Assembly: GCA_015956445.1 (NCBI GenBank)
Contig: WIUZ02000006.1
Coordinates: 992,001 to 1,056,000 of the forward strand
Length of the DNA: 64,000 bases
Source of the DNA: Thelephora terrestris
Taxonomy: Eukaryota > Basidiomycota > Agaricomycetes > Thelephorales > Thelephoraceae
Reading direction: 5' to 3'
Shown: positions 21,884-35,847 of the stretch, piece by piece
Numbering within the stretch: position 1 is the first letter of the stretch
Layout: every line of letters begins with the position of its first letter
Program-made: the position numbers and the translations under genes
The notes under the pieces: model-generated
Database searches by the model: none
Told to the model about the DNA's origin: nothing
Seen by the model: only the letters and a program-made list of their open reading frames with translations

Positions 21884-22524
21884 TCACCCCGTAGGGTGTA
21901 GGATGTGTACATTTTGAGACAGCACGCTGAAGATGCGACGAAAACAAGCGAGAATAGAGTTACGGTGCCTGTTGGATGAGGGTGATATTATCGCCCTTCA
22001 ACATGATCCTACCTGGAGCGGATGATCAGGCGGTGTTAAGATATGAATCGCGAGACCAGGCCTGAGTCGCGTACCAAGTTCTCGCCGTGGTTTGGACTCC
22101 TTCACGTAAACCTCTGCTGCTTCATCGATCACAACGTTCATGAACTCGTCGAAGCCCTACAGGAAAGGAACGCATCGTCGATCAGCATCTTCGTAGCGGG
22201 CTCGAGTCAAGCACAGAAAGTGGAACAGGGGAGGGAGGGTGCGGACGCGAACACGAAAGAGATTTTTTCGGTTCAATGTCCATCCTGATACCACGGGGGT
22301 GGTGTGTTCAAACTCCAGCGTGGGGGTGGATTGGAAATGCACGCACAATTATCCGTCCCTCAATGCGCATTTCTATGTTGTCGTACAGCCAAATCACGAC
22401 TTTGGCTCTCTGTAAATATAAATAAGGGTGCTAATGAGCGTTTTTGAGACGGTTTCCGCGCCGTAGGTAGAGCACCTGTTGGAGATTTTTAAAGATTACG
22501 TTCTAGAAAGTACATTCAGAGCAT
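21884..22524. other. Intergenic region before the dynein motor gene
   Basis: About 640 bp. I looked here for exons of the dynein tail and found none. The only suggestive piece, [20 protein letters not shown] (22467 region), is in a frame that does not join to the first dynein exon. Likely the dhc2 promoter and leader. Confidence 0.5.
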
Positions 22525-25500
22525 ATGAGCACGATCATGGAGAATCTGACGGGGAAATTCGCGCACGATGGGTTGGACCAGCACACGTTGTTGACGGCCA
22601 GACATTATGAGCAGGTAAAACGTAAATCTGTAGCGATAAAGCGCGGTTTTGTTAGGGGGAGGTGGAGGTAACGGATATTCGAATGAGGGCACGTGCTGTT
22701 CAACGATCACCTTCTCGCGTCCCGCTCCAGACTCAGAGTACTCGTCAGCGACAACCTGAGTCGAAGTTCATTCGATTCCGACATTCGTCGCGATGGAGGT
22801 TGGTTGAAATCCTCATTAACGAAAGGTACTCCGCGTTTCTGATGATCAAATAATCGAATACAGGCCTTCACCTCCCCCAACTCATCAACCGCCGCGGCGG
22901 TAACGTTTATTACATTCGTCCAAGATCTAAAGAAGAAGACCAAAGCTTGGGCACCGCTCATAGACCTCTGCGCTAGCGGAGAGAAGACGCTAGAGAGATT
23001 TAGATACCAATTCCCCGACGACTGGTTGTACAGCGATCAATTGCGAGGCGAATGGAGCGCTTACAACGAGATATTGAAGCGCAAAAACGACTCAATTCAA
23101 GAACAACTAGGCGCGTATCCCCATTTCATTCTGGAATGTACATGATCAGTCAATATGTGTGTTGTCAGCCGGACTTCAGCTGAAGATTGTGGCTGAGGAC
23201 AAGATTGTTGAGAACAAGATCCAGGATATCATCGCCGAATGGGAACAGACACGACCCGTGCAGGGGAACCTACGCGCAGATACTGCTCTTAACACCATCA
23301 ATGTTTTCGAGAGCAAACTCACGCGCGTTCAGGAGGAGTACGATCTCGTGTGCCGTGCTAAGGAAGCATTGGACCTTGAGCTCATCCGACACACTCGTCT
23401 CGGACCCGTGGTAGAGGAACTCAAGGATCTCAAAGCCGTTTGGACAGCCCTGTCGGGTATTTGGAGCCAGATCACCGAGTTGAGGGAGAACGCATGGGCC
23501 ACGGTTCAACCGAGGAAGCTGAGACAACAGATTGACGGATTATTGTCGTCGACGAAGGATATGCCCACCAGGATGAGACAGTACGCGGCGTTTGAATATG
23601 TCCAGGATGTCTTGCGCGGGCTGTTGAAGTCCAACGCGATCATTGCTGAGCTCAAATCCGAGGCGCTCAAGGACAGACATTGGAAGCAGCTGTTCAAGGT
23701 CGTGAGGTTACCAAAGCAAATCACGTTGACTTTGTAAGTGGCTTCCAACATGGCTCCTCTCAGTTCACCGATGGCCTCTAGGATGACTCTCGGAAATGTC
23801 TATGACATGGACCTCAAAAGGAACGAGACGTTGATCAAGGAAGTGATCATACAAGCGCAAGGGGAGGTGAGCCGAACAGCGGATGCGGTTCTGTTGTCGG
23901 TGCTGATCCATTCAATTAGATGGCGTTGGAGGAATATATCAAGACGGTCAAGGAAACTTGGTCAAGCTATGCCCTAGACCTCGTCAATTACCAAAACAAA
24001 TGCAGGCTGATCAAGTACGTTTTTGAGGCAATATATGGAATACTTGAGGTTCACGTGCTGGCAGGGGATGGGATGACCTCTTCAATAAGTGCAGCGAAAA
24101 CTTGAACTCGTTGGTCGCAATGAAAATGTCCCCGTATTACAAAGGTCTGCATCATTCTAAAACTCTCAACTTTTTCTGATTTTACGTCTATCCCAGTCTT
24201 CGAGGAGGATGTACGTACCCTCGGGACTGCTCCGAATCTACCACTAACTATGTTCTAGGCAAGCTCGTGGGAGGACAAACTCAACAGGATACATGTACTT
24301 TTCGGTGAGTAATCTCTATGAACCAGGCCCTCGAACTTCTTGTGACGTTTTCCAGATGTCTGGATCGACGTTCAACGGCAGTGGGTCTACCTCGAAGGCA
24401 TATTCTCTGGCAGTGCGGACATCAAGCACCTGCTTCCCATGGAGAGCGCACGGTTCCAGAACATCAACACCGAATTTTTGACCGTCATGAAGAAGGTTTA
24501 CAAGTCCCCCTTCGTCCTGGATGTCATGAACCAGCCTGGTATACAGAAGAGTCTGGAGCGTTTGGCAGATCTCCTGAACAAGATTCAAAAAGCCCTTGGA
24601 GAGTACCTCGAGCGAGAACGTGCCTCTTTCCCTAGGTTCTACTTCGTTGGAGATGAAGACTTGCTGGAGATTATCGGCAACAGCAAGGACATCCTTCGCA
24701 TTATGAAGCACCTTAAGAAGATGTTCGCTGGGATCTCGACAATTATTCTGGACGAGGAGCTTACGCAGATCTTGGGCTTGACCTCGAGGGAAGGAGAGGA
24801 GGTCAGGTTTAAAGAACCCATCTCCCTCAAGGAATACCCGAAGATCAACGATTGGTTGACGAAGCTGGAGTCAGAGATGAGGAGGTCTCTTGCGGTTCTG
24901 TTATGCGAAAGTGTTTCCGAGCTTCAAGGATTCTATGGCTCAGGCTTGGAGATCGAGCCTCTCATGGCATGGATGGAGAAGTATCCCGCTCAATTGGTCA
25001 CACTCGCCGTTCAGGTGGCTTGGACGGGCGCTGTCGAGGCATCATTCCAGCAAGGAAGCAAACCAGAGGACGCTCTAAATACGATTCACAAAGGCCTTGA
25101 GCTCTTGGCTGATGTTGTCCTCACAGAACTGGCTCCCGTCACACGTCGCAAGTGTGAACATCTTATCACGGAACTCGTTCACCAGAGAGACGTCACAAGA
25201 TCGCTGATCCAACAAGGAGTCTCAGAAAATACTGTCTTCGCTTGGTTGTACCAAATGCGATTTTACTTGGATGCTGGAGCCGCCAACCCACTGAACTGCC
25301 TTTCCATTCGCGCTTCCGATACTTCTTTCCCGTACGGATGGGAATATCTCGGTGTCCCGGACAGGCTCGTTCAAACCCCTCTTACGGACCGTTGTTACCT
25401 CACTCTTACCCAAGCCCTCGACACGCAACTCGGTGGTGCCCCGTTCGGTCCTGCAGGAACTGGTGATTATTTAAAACCAGAGTACGCGCCTCAACCATTC

Positions 25501-28500
25501 ACGCAGAATTAAACAGGAAAAACGGAATCCGTCAAGGCTCTCGGTGTACAGCTCGGAAGATTCGTCCTCGTCTTCTGTTGCGATGAGACCTTCGATTTCC
25601 AGGCGATGGGTCGCATTTTCCTCGGTTTATGTCAGGTTGGCGCATGGGGCTGTTTTGATGAGTTCAATCGTCTGGAGGAACGTATTCTTAGCGCTGTGTC
25701 ACAACAAGTTCAAACCATCCAGCAAGGTTTGGCTGCGACCGTGAAGAATCCAAATACTGAGATTGAGTTGGTCGGAAAGAACCTCAAGATCAATCCAAAC
25801 ATTGGTAAACGCACTGTAGAAGCCCATTTTTGTGTCGCTAATTGGAATGCGCAGGTATATTCATCACCACTAATCCGAACTATGCTGGTCGATCGCAACT
25901 ACCACCTAATTTGACAAAACTGTTCAGACCGTATGACCATCTTCGGGTTCAGTGGATATCTGTTTCTCTGACGATTCATTATTAGGATGGCCATGACCCG
26001 CCCGGATCGGGAATTGATCGCACAAGTCATGTTGTTCTCCCAAGGTTTCCGCACTGCAGAAACTCTTGCTTCGAAAATCGTACCCTTCTTCAACCTTTGC
26101 GACGAACAACTCTCACCTCAACCCCACTACGACTTTGGTCTCCGAGCTTTGAAGGCAGTCTTGGCTAGTGCTGGTATCCTCAAGCGCGAACGTTTGCAAA
26201 CAGGGAGCCCCGGAGAGGCTGGCGGTTTCTCGGATACCATCTCCGAGCAGCTCATCGTTATCCAGAGCGTTACCGAGACTATCGTACCAAAACTTGTTGC
26301 AGACGACGTTCCTCTATTGACCAGGTACATGCCCTTTCTCATCACCACCAGTTCCATGCCTCTGACAAAGCACGTAGTCTTCTGGCGGATGTGTTCCCTG
26401 GTGCGGATTATGTACCAGTGGACCTGAGTGCTTTGCGACAAAAGATCAGCGAGGTTTGTGTGGAGCGCCGGTTGGTCGAGGGAGAGAGATGGATCGCCAA
26501 GATCCTACAGTTATACCAGATCCAGAAGATTCAGCATGGTTTCATGATGGTCGGTTCTTCTGGTACCGGCAAGACCAACGCCTGGAATGTCTTACTCTCA
26601 GCCCTTGAGAGGCTTGATGGCGTAGAGGGTGTCTCGTATGTCATCGACCCCAAGGCGATGCATAAAGATGCACTATATGGAACCTTGGATCCAACAACCC
26701 GAGAGTGGAACGATGGTCTTTTCACGCACATCCTTCGAAAGATCGTAGATGACGTCCGTGGTGAGAGTGGGAAGAGGCATTGGATCATTTTCGACGGAGA
26801 TGTCGACCCTGAATGGGTCGAGAACCTGAATAGGTGAGCTTGCATTCGTGTCACTGTTTCCGTGGATTTTGACACTTTCATCAAGTGTTCTGGACGACAA
26901 CAAGCTCCTGACGTTACCCAATGGTGAACGTCTCAACCTGCCTCCAAACGTTCGGATCATGTTTGAAGTTGAACACCTCCGATATGCCACCCTCGCCACT
27001 GTCAGTCGCTGTGGTATGATTTGGTTCAGTGAAGATGTGGTAGAACCATCCATGGTTTACCAACAATACCTCGACACCCTCTCCTCCGTGCTTTTGGATG
27101 GGGACGATGAAGATTCGGCTGACTTTGCCGGAAGGCGCGTTGACGCCACTGCAGGTTCGGGTTCACCACACCTCGCGACTCAGAAACAGGCGGCGGATAT
27201 CCTCCGACCCTATTTTTCGGAGGGAGAGCTTGTTAGTTCTGCCCTGGAGTTCGCCGCAAACATCGAGCACATCATGGATTTCACAACCACCCGCGCCCTG
27301 GCTACCTTGTTCTCACTTCTAAACAAGACCGTCCGCAACATCATCGAGTACAACATTCAACACTCCGATTTCCCGTTGTCCGCAGAAAACGTCGAGCAAT
27401 ACGTTACCAAGCGCCTCCTCGTCAACATCATCTGGGCCTTCTCTGGAGACTCGAAGTTGGACCTGCGTGCGGAGATGGGAGAGTTCTTGCAGAAGCGGAC
27501 CGGTATCGACCTCCCACCCCTCCTGCCAGGTAGCTCCTTGCTCGACTACGACGTCGTAATTTCTACGGGTGAATGGATCGCATGGCACACAAAGGTTCCG
27601 TCCATCGAGATCGAGGCTCAGGCTGTTACAGCCTCAGATGTTGTGGTTCCCACCATCGATACCGTACGCCACGAGGAAGTTCTGTACTCCTGGCTCTCGG
27701 AACACAAGCCCCTTATGCTCTGTGGCCCTCCGGGTTCAGGAAAGACCATGACGTTGTTCAGTGCTCTCAGGAAACTTCCAGACATGGAGGTTGTTGGTCT
27801 CAATTTCTCCAGTGCCACGGTTCCGGAGTTGATCCTCAAGACATTCGAGCAGTATTGCGAATACCGCAAGACTCCAAATGGTGTTATCCTCGCTCCCATA
27901 CAGATTGGCCGTTGGTTGGTCGTGTTCTGCGACGAAATAAACCTTCCAGCTGTGGACAAGTACGGTACTCAAAAGGTCATCTCCTTTATTCGTCAGCTTG
28001 TTGAAGCAGGTGGATATTGGCGTGCCTCTGACATGGCGTGGGTCAAACTTGAACGGATACAGTTTGTCGGTGCTTGCAACCCCCCCACGGACCCTGGTCG
28101 TGTTCCCCTCAGCCACCGGTTCCTTCGCCACGCCCCTTTGATCATGGTTGATTACCCCGGGGAGATTTCCCTCAAACAGATTTATGGAACATACAATCGC
28201 GCTCTTCTCAAAGTCGTACCTAACCTCAAAGCTTACGCGGAACCCCTTACAGACGCCATGGTCGAATTTTACCTTGCTTCTCAGAAAAGATTCACCACGG
28301 ACATCCAAGCACACTACGTCTACAGTCCTCGAGAGCTCACACGCTGGGTACGCGGCATCTACGAAGCTATCCGCCCGCTTGAGATACTTTCCATGGAAGG
28401 ACTCGTTCGTATATGGGCACACGAAGCTCTCCGTCTGTTCCAGGACCGTCTAGTTACCGAGGAAGAGAAACAATGGACCGACGAAAACGTCGATGCCGCA

Positions 28501-31500
28501 GCCTTACAACACTTCCCTACAGTCGACCAGGATGAAGCCCTCACGCGGCCGATTCTGTTCTCCAACTGGACATCGAAGAACTATATTCCAGTTGATCGAG
28601 AAGTTTTACGGGAGTATACAAAGGCGAGGCTCCGTGTCTTCTACGAGGAAGAGCTAGACGTTCCTCTGGTTCTATTCAATGACGTGTTGGACCACGTCCT
28701 GCGCATTGACCGAGTGTTCCGCCAGGTTCAGGGGCATCTTTTGTTGATCGGTGTGAGCGGAAGTGGAAAGGTATGTCGGCTTTATTCCGCGTTCTGTTCG
28801 GGATCATTCAAGCTGTTGTAGACCACCTTGTCCCGTTTCGTTGCATGGATGAATGGCCTCAGCATCTTCCAGATCAAGGTCTCCAACAAGTATACCGGAG
28901 AAGACTTTGACGAAGACCTTCGAACTGTGCTTCGCCGCGCTGGTACCAAGGGTGAAAAGATCTGCTTCATCATGGACGAATCAAACGTTCTCGACTCGGG
29001 TTTCCTGGAACGAATGAATACCCTCCTTGCCAACGCTGAAGTTCCAGGTCTCTTTGAAGGTGACGAGTACTCCGCCCTCATGACTGCTTGCAAGGAAGGG
29101 TCACAGCGAGATGGCCTTATGCTCGACTCACATGAAGAACTCTACCGGTGGTTCACTCAGCAAGTAGCGAAAAACTTGCATGTCGTGTTTACCATGAATC
29201 CCCCAGAGAACGGCCTCGCCTCCCGTGCTGCGACTTCTCCGGCCTTGTTCAATCGTTGCGTGCTGGATTGGTTCGGAGATTGGTCCGACCAAGCCTTCTA
29301 TCAAGTCGGAATGGAGTTCACTCTTACTCTTGATTTGGACCTCGCATCGTACAATCCCCCTGGGCCCTTTCCGATTGCATACCGCGAACTTTCCATGCCG
29401 CCCGTCCACCGAACTGCTGTCGTCAATGCCTTGGTTTATGTTCATGAGTCGTTGCACCGTATCAATCAGCGCCTCAGTCGCCGCCAAGGTCGTTACAATT
29501 ACGTTACCCCTCGTCACTACTTAGACTTGTAAGTTTCCATTTCAACATTCTCATTACCACCTTGTTTAATCTTTCCCTTTAGCATCAACCACTACGTTCG
29601 GCTCCATAACGAAAAACGCGAGGAACTCGAGGAGCAACAGCGACACTTGCACGTTGGTCTTGACAAGCTTCGCGACACTGTTACTCAAGTTGAAGAGTTG
29701 CGCAAGAGTCTTGCGACCAAACGCTCTCAGTTGGAAGCCAAGAACAAGGAGGCTAACGAGAAGCTACATCGTATGGTCAACGACCAGAAGGAAGCAGAAC
29801 AGAAGAAGGCTGCCTCTATCGATATCCAAGCCGCCCTGGTCGAACAGGAACGTTTCATCGCACAGCGCCAGGAGGTTGTCAAGCAAGACCTCGCGGACGC
29901 TGAACCAGCTGTGGAAGATGCTCGGTCAGCCGTTGGCAACATTAAGAGGCAACACCTCCAGGAAGTCCGAGCGATGGCGAATCCCCCAGAGGCGGTGAAA
30001 CTGGCGATGGAATCTGTTTGCACGGTTCTTGGCCACAAGATCGACAGTTGGAGGACGGTCCAGGGTATCATCCGACGTGACGACTTCATTCAACGAATCG
30101 TCAACTTCGACACTACGACACAGATGACGAAACCCGTTCGTGATCTCATGAATAAGGAGTACCTAAGTCGGTCGAACTTCAACTTTGAAGTTGTCAACCG
30201 AGCCAGTAGGGCTTGCGGACCTCTTGTGAAGTGGCTTATTGCCCAAGTGAGGTTCTCCGACATCCTGGAAAGGGTGGAACCTCTGCGAAACGAAGTCGCT
30301 TCTCTCGAGTCCCAAGCCGCGAACACAAAGGAACAGGCCCAGACCATTGTCAACATGATCGCCGAGCTGGAGGCCTCCATCGACAAGTACAAGTCCGAGT
30401 ACGCTCTCCTTATCAGCGAAACGCAGGCGATCAAGGCGGAGATGGAACGTGTCCAACACAAGGTCGACCGCAGTATGAAGCTCTTGGAGAGCTTGTCATC
30501 CGAGAGAACTCGCTGGGAGTCCGGAAGCCGGACCTTCGACGTCGAGATGAGCACCATTGTTGGTGACGTTCTGATCTCTGCTGGATTCCTCGCGTACGGT
30601 GGTTTTTTCGACCAATATTACCGAGAGATGATGTGGCAGGGTTGGTGCGATCATTTGCAGGAGGCGGGCATCAAGTACAAGTCAGAGCTTGGACTCCCCG
30701 AATACCTCTCAACCGCCGACGATCGTCTTGACTGGCAGTCGAAAGGTCTGCCGTCCGACAACCTGTGTACCGAGAATGCCATCGTCCTCAAGCGCTTCAA
30801 CCGGTACCCTCTCGTCATCGATCCGACAGGACAGGCCACGAATTGGATTCTCCAGGAATACAAAGATAGGAAGATCACCGTCACCAGTTTCTTGGACGAG
30901 GCGTTCCTCAAGGTTTTGGAGAGTGCTCTACGATTTGGCAACCCCCTACTCATTCAGGACGTGGAGCACTTGGATCCTATCCTCAACCCCGTATTGAACA
31001 GGGAGATTAGGCGTACAGGTGGTCGTGTCCTCATTCGTCTCGGAAACCAAGACATCGATTTTTCCCCATCCTTCATCATGTTCCTCACAACACGGGATCC
31101 TTCCGTGGAGTTCTCGCCCGATATTTGCAGCAGGGTAACCTTTGTCAACTTTACGATGACCAGGAGTAGTCTTCAGAGTCAGTCATTAGATCAAGTCCTC
31201 AAAGCGGAGAGACCCGACACGGAGCGCAAGCGTACAGATTTGATGAAGATGCAGGGCGAATTCAGGTTGCGACTCCGCACTTTGGAGAAACTGCTGCTTC
31301 AGGCGCTGAACGAATCGTCGGGTAACATCCTCGACGATGACAAAGTCATTGATACCCTCGAGACATTGAAGAAGGAGGCCGCTGTCATTACGAAGAAGGT
31401 CGAGGAAACCGATATGGTCATGCGAGAGGTGGAACAGGTCACCGCGGAGTATCTTCCACTCGCTCAGGCTTGTAGTGCAATCTTCTTCATCTTGGAACAG

Positions 31501-34187
31501 CTGAACCTGGTCAATCACTTCTACCAATTCTCCTTGCGTTTCTTCCTCGACATCTTCGACTACGTCCTCCTACACAACCCGAAGCTGAAAAACGTTTCCG
31601 ACCACGCTCAGCGACGCAGCATTCTCCTCAACGACCTCTTCCTCGTCGCGTATAAGCGAACATCCCGCACCCTTTTCCACCGTGATCACGTAATGCTTGC
31701 CGTTTTGCTCGCTCAAGTCAAGTTGCGTGGCGAAGAAGAAATTGCTGACGAGTACGAATTTCTGTTGGAGGGTGGCGAAGGCGCGGTTGTTGCATCTGGA
31801 GGCAGCGGTGGATCCTCATTCCTAAGTGACGAGCAACTCCATCGTTTGGAGCACTTCTCGAAATCTCCACTTTTCAGGCCCGTCCGAGACCACATCTTGT
31901 CCAATGAAAGTGTCTGGGCTGCCTTCCTGGAAGCCGGCTCCCCTGAAAAGACCATCCCATCTCCTTGGGATCCGAGCACTCGTAAGTGGTCTAGCAGCAT
32001 AGGTTTCCAGGACTTGACTCTTCCCGCAGCCGCCCTGAACGCCATTCGTGACATGCTCATCATCAAGTGTCTCCGACCAGACCGCCTTCTCCAAGCAACT
32101 GCAACTTTCGTACAGACTGTGTTCCAAGTAGACCTCGCCGCGGAGTCTGCCTACGTCCTGGGAACCATGGTCAATGATGAGATAGCACCAGCTACCCCGT
32201 TGGCGCTGGTTTCCGTCCCCGGATACGACGCCAGTTACCGTGTGGATAACCTCGTTCGAGACTCAGGCGCTAGGTGTGCTTCGGTGGCCATGGGTTCTCA
32301 GGAAGGTTTCACTCAGGCCGACCAAGCGGTTGCGTTAGCAGCAAGACAGGGTACCTGGGTACTACTCAAGAACGTTCACTTGGCACCAACATGGCTTGGA
32401 CAACTGGAGAAGAAACTACAGACTCTCAACCCACACCGCAGCTTCAGGTTATTCCTGACGATGGAGGCTAACCCGTCCATTCCCGTCAACATTCTCCGAC
32501 AATCAAGGATCCTGATGAACGAGCCACCTCCCGGTATCAAAGCCAACCTCCTCGATTCATTGCGTAACATCCCTCCCTCGCGCTTGTCCCAGGGTCCCGC
32601 TGAAAAGGTCCGTTTGTACTTCTTGCTTGCCTGGTTCCATGCCGTAGTGCAAGAGCGCCTTCGCTACGTCCCGTTGGGGTGGAGTAAGACGTACGATTTC
32701 AATGACTCCGACATGGCATCCGCCTTCCTCACGATTGACTCATGGCTTGGACGTGCCGCCAAATCACGGGCGAACATCGATCCTGCCGCCATCCCGTGGG
32801 ACGCCGTGAAGACGCTCATCAAACAGTCCGTTTACGGAGGCAGGATCGACAGCGACTTCGATCAGCGGATTTTGGACGCCTTTGTTGATGGGCTGTTCAC
32901 TCCTCACGCATACCACGTTGACTTCGACCTCGTTCCGAGCACAACTGGAGAACGCACACTCCCTGTTCCCGATGGCACGAAGCTTGAAAACTTCCTTGCA
33001 TGGGCTCGACGCCTTCCCGACCGCGAGCCGCCCTCGTGGCTTAGCTTACCCTCCACAGCGGAACGTCTGATTGCCGTTGCACAAGGTACGTATCGCCAGC
33101 ACGAGGCCGAGATCCGGTGTATTCAAAATACTTGACAGGAAACGAACTGCTGGGTAAATTGAGGAAGATGCGAATGTTGGCAGATGATGATGATGACTCC
33201 GCGCCCGCTGTCGGAGCTCCTCAAGGGCAAACGTCACAACAGCCTGCTTGGATGAGGCAACTGCACGACCGCTGTCAAGAATGGATTGGTCAACTCCCCG
33301 CCGTGAGTGATCGGCATCCCGCAGTTCCAGTTCGACGGGATCTAACAAACCATCGCAGAGCTTCCAGACTCTTTCCAAGCAGACCGCAGACAACTCAGAC
33401 CCGCTTCACCGATTGTTCTTCCGAGAAGGAGCCATCGGAGATAAACTTCTTTCCCAGGTCCGCAGAGACCTTTCCGACGTTGTGAAGGTCTGCGAGGGTG
33501 CCCTGAAGCAGACTAACCATTTGCGAACTCTCATGAGTGCCTTGACGAAAGGTAGTTGCTGTTGCTTTCATTAACCCTGGAAATGTTACTGATGTACGAC
33601 GAAGGGACTATCCCGGACCACTGGCGCAAGTACAAGGTTCAAAAGTCGATGTCCGTTTCTGAGTGGATCCCAAATCTCGCTCGTTGTTTGGCACAATTGG
33701 ATCATATCTCCGGACTGGACAACTTGAACAGCGTCGAGGTCTGGCTCGGCGGGTTGTTCTATCCTGAGGCTTATATTACGGCAACTCGGCAGGCGGTGGC
33801 GCACAGGAAGAAGTGGAGTTTGGAGACGCTTTATTTGCAGCTAGATTTGGAGAAGGTGAACGACCCCGAGGCTTTCATTCTCGATGGTGAGGTTTTCATG
33901 ATCCGCATCCGGTCCCTCACCTCACGCTAACCTTGATTCTTTTAGGTTTGGTTCTAGAAGGTGCTTGTTGGGCAACGGACAGGCTCGAACTCAACCAGGG
34001 CGAGTCTGTGCGGCTCAACCCTTCGCAGATCAGATGGGTGCAGTCGAACGAAGTTCCTAGAGGATCGGTCAATCTCCCGGTATACCTGAACAGCGACAGG
34101 AGCGACGTCTTGTTCACTGTGGACCTTCCTTTCGATGGCAGCGCTGGCTCCTTGGTAGCGACCAGGGCTGTCTGTTTGACAGCTTAG
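22525..34187 (+). CDS. dhc2: Cytoplasmic dynein heavy chain, motor half (Dhc2-type, tail missing)
   Basis: Twenty exons join in phase to 3,487 residues. The protein starts [20 protein letters not shown], enters the end of the dynein tail ([20 protein letters not shown]), then the linker ([14 protein letters not shown]-type [40 protein letters not shown]). All six AAA modules follow: AAA1 P-loop GPAGTGKTES (across the intron at 25463-25516), AAA2 GSSGTGKT (~26550), AAA3 GPPGSGKT (~27725), AAA4 GVSGSGKTT (across the intron at 28771-28821). Then the stalk coiled coils (29620-30500) with the microtubule-binding tip between them, AAA5/6 and the C-terminal domain ending [10 protein letters not shown]...VCLTA. 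The first ~1,050-1,100 residues of a normal heavy chain (DHC_N1, dimerisation) are absent; in Basidiomycota these are encoded by a separate gene (S. commune dhc1). Exon 7 is only 14 nt (24197-24210). Intron 2 appears to use a GC donor. No broken frame. Confidence 0.93.
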
Positions 34188-34335
34188 AGACGATTACGAC
34201 GACGACCCGATGACGATTTTTGTTGGAATACCCTAGATGATGTTACATATCTGTTGGCTTGCTGTTTTCATACGTATCGCATTTGCAATGGAAGGATAAT
34301 TGACACATAATGTGCGGTTGGTATTGCAATCTGCA

Positions 34336-35569
34336 CTATGACCGTTGCACTGTGCTCCCCGGAGCGATGTGTAAAACCTTCCAATCGACCTCTATGCCCT
34401 TGGTCTTGAATATAGCTCGAGCGTCTTCGGCTATAGCCTCGAACCCACCAGTTGCCAATGCTAGAATGGTAGGGCCCGCTCCTGAAAGGCAAATGCCTAA
34501 TAAGCCAGGATGCGTTTCGGGCGTGATGCTTGATGTCACTTCAGGTAAACCAGGTATCTGTATGGCCGTTATCAACCCCTGTAAGATGAGATGGGAAGTG
34601 AGGACTCACCAGTTCTTTACGATATGGTTGGTGTATGCGATCTTTCATCGCCTCGTAGATGAGTTCCGGATCGGGAGGGTTTGCTGCGAGAGCGGTGGTT
34701 AAGACGGCGATCCGTTGCAAATTAAATACCTGGATGGAAGTTTATTGTGAGCCAGGGCTCGAAGTGTGTTCACGAGGCGACTGTGAGAGACGTACGAGAT
34801 CCTTTCGTGAGTAAGATTGCGGTAGCACCTGCCTCGCGCTCGCGGTGCTCAACTCAAACCTGGGCACGATCGCCACGGCCTGGATGCTCTCCGACCATCC
34901 GAACCGAACGTAATGCCCGATCCCGGTCGGCGGTTTCGGAGGGTCCAGACCCCAATCCTCCCCAGCGTCAGGCGGGTATTCAGGCAACACCTCGCTCAGC
35001 GGGACCGAGGCCGCCTCGGTCGCCGCCGTGTCCAGTTCCCGCAGGTAGGACCCGACGAATCCGCCGACGAGGGCGGCGGTTACGTTATCCGGGTGCCTTT
35101 CGACCATCAGCGCAAAGTCGAGCATTCGAGAGGTCGAGAGGTCGAGGTTTCCCAGTTCGTTTCCTAGTAACACTCCGGCGATGACGGCCGCTCCTGAAGA
35201 TCCTAATCCGCGGCCGAACGGGATCTCGTTGTCCACCGCGATTTGGAGTTGGACGTTTCGTGTCGTTCCGTCGGAGGGGTCGGAAAGGGTGGTGGGGAAC
35301 CTTTGGATACCGTGACAGCGTAAAACGTACAGCGCGACTCGGGTGGTCAGGTTCTTGTAAGGGTCCAAAGGGACTTCGTCGGACCCTTCGCCCGTGTACT
35401 TCAATATCGGTGGGGTCCCGTGAGGTCCATCGGTCGGCACGAAGGTGACGGTGAGCGTGAGGTGAAGCGATAGAGATAGCCCGACCACGTCGAATCCGGG
35501 GCCGATGTTGGCCGATGTTGCGGGTACCCTAATGGTGAAGGAAGAGCACGGTTGTCTGACGCTGGCCAT
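34336..35569 (-). CDS. thr1: Homoserine kinase
   Basis: Three exons (35569-34796, 34729-34610, 34578-34336) give 378 residues. The enzyme phosphorylates homoserine with ATP to O-phosphohomoserine on the way to threonine; cytosolic, GHMP kinase family. Seen: FTIRVPATSANIGPGFDVVG at the N-terminus (family motif 1), the ATP-binding glycine loop EIPFGRGLGSSGAAVIAG, VERHPDNVTAALVGGFVGS, and the C-terminal GHMP motif GLLGICLSGAGPTILALA. Length and domain order are normal for fungal Thr1. The gene is tail-to-tail with dhc2 (148 bp apart). Intact as read. Confidence 0.92.
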
Positions 35570-35847
35570 CCCCTTGCGTTTTGAAATTGAGCTGAGGGAC
35601 GGAAGACACAGAAGTGTCTTACGGGAATCCCGGAGTCTTTTTTTTCATCGGTGACGGATCTGACTCGGGCCCTCCCTCGAGGAAAGCCAGGGGCCTGAGA
35701 TCGAAAGGGCGCTTAAATTATACACCATCGAAAGAGTAAGACTCCCCCCGCGAAATAAAAGGTCGTGAAAGAAAACAAAGTCGCGACAACAGATGTAGGA
35801 TGTATGTATTGTACAACTATGCAATAAGAGTTCAATGTCGGAGCATC

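Noticed and set aside
29128-29517. Long antisense frames within the dynein gene (also 30090-30557, 31713-32066, 27736-28422)
   Set aside because: They are shadows of the highly conserved, long dynein exons; no start context, motifs or splice partners.
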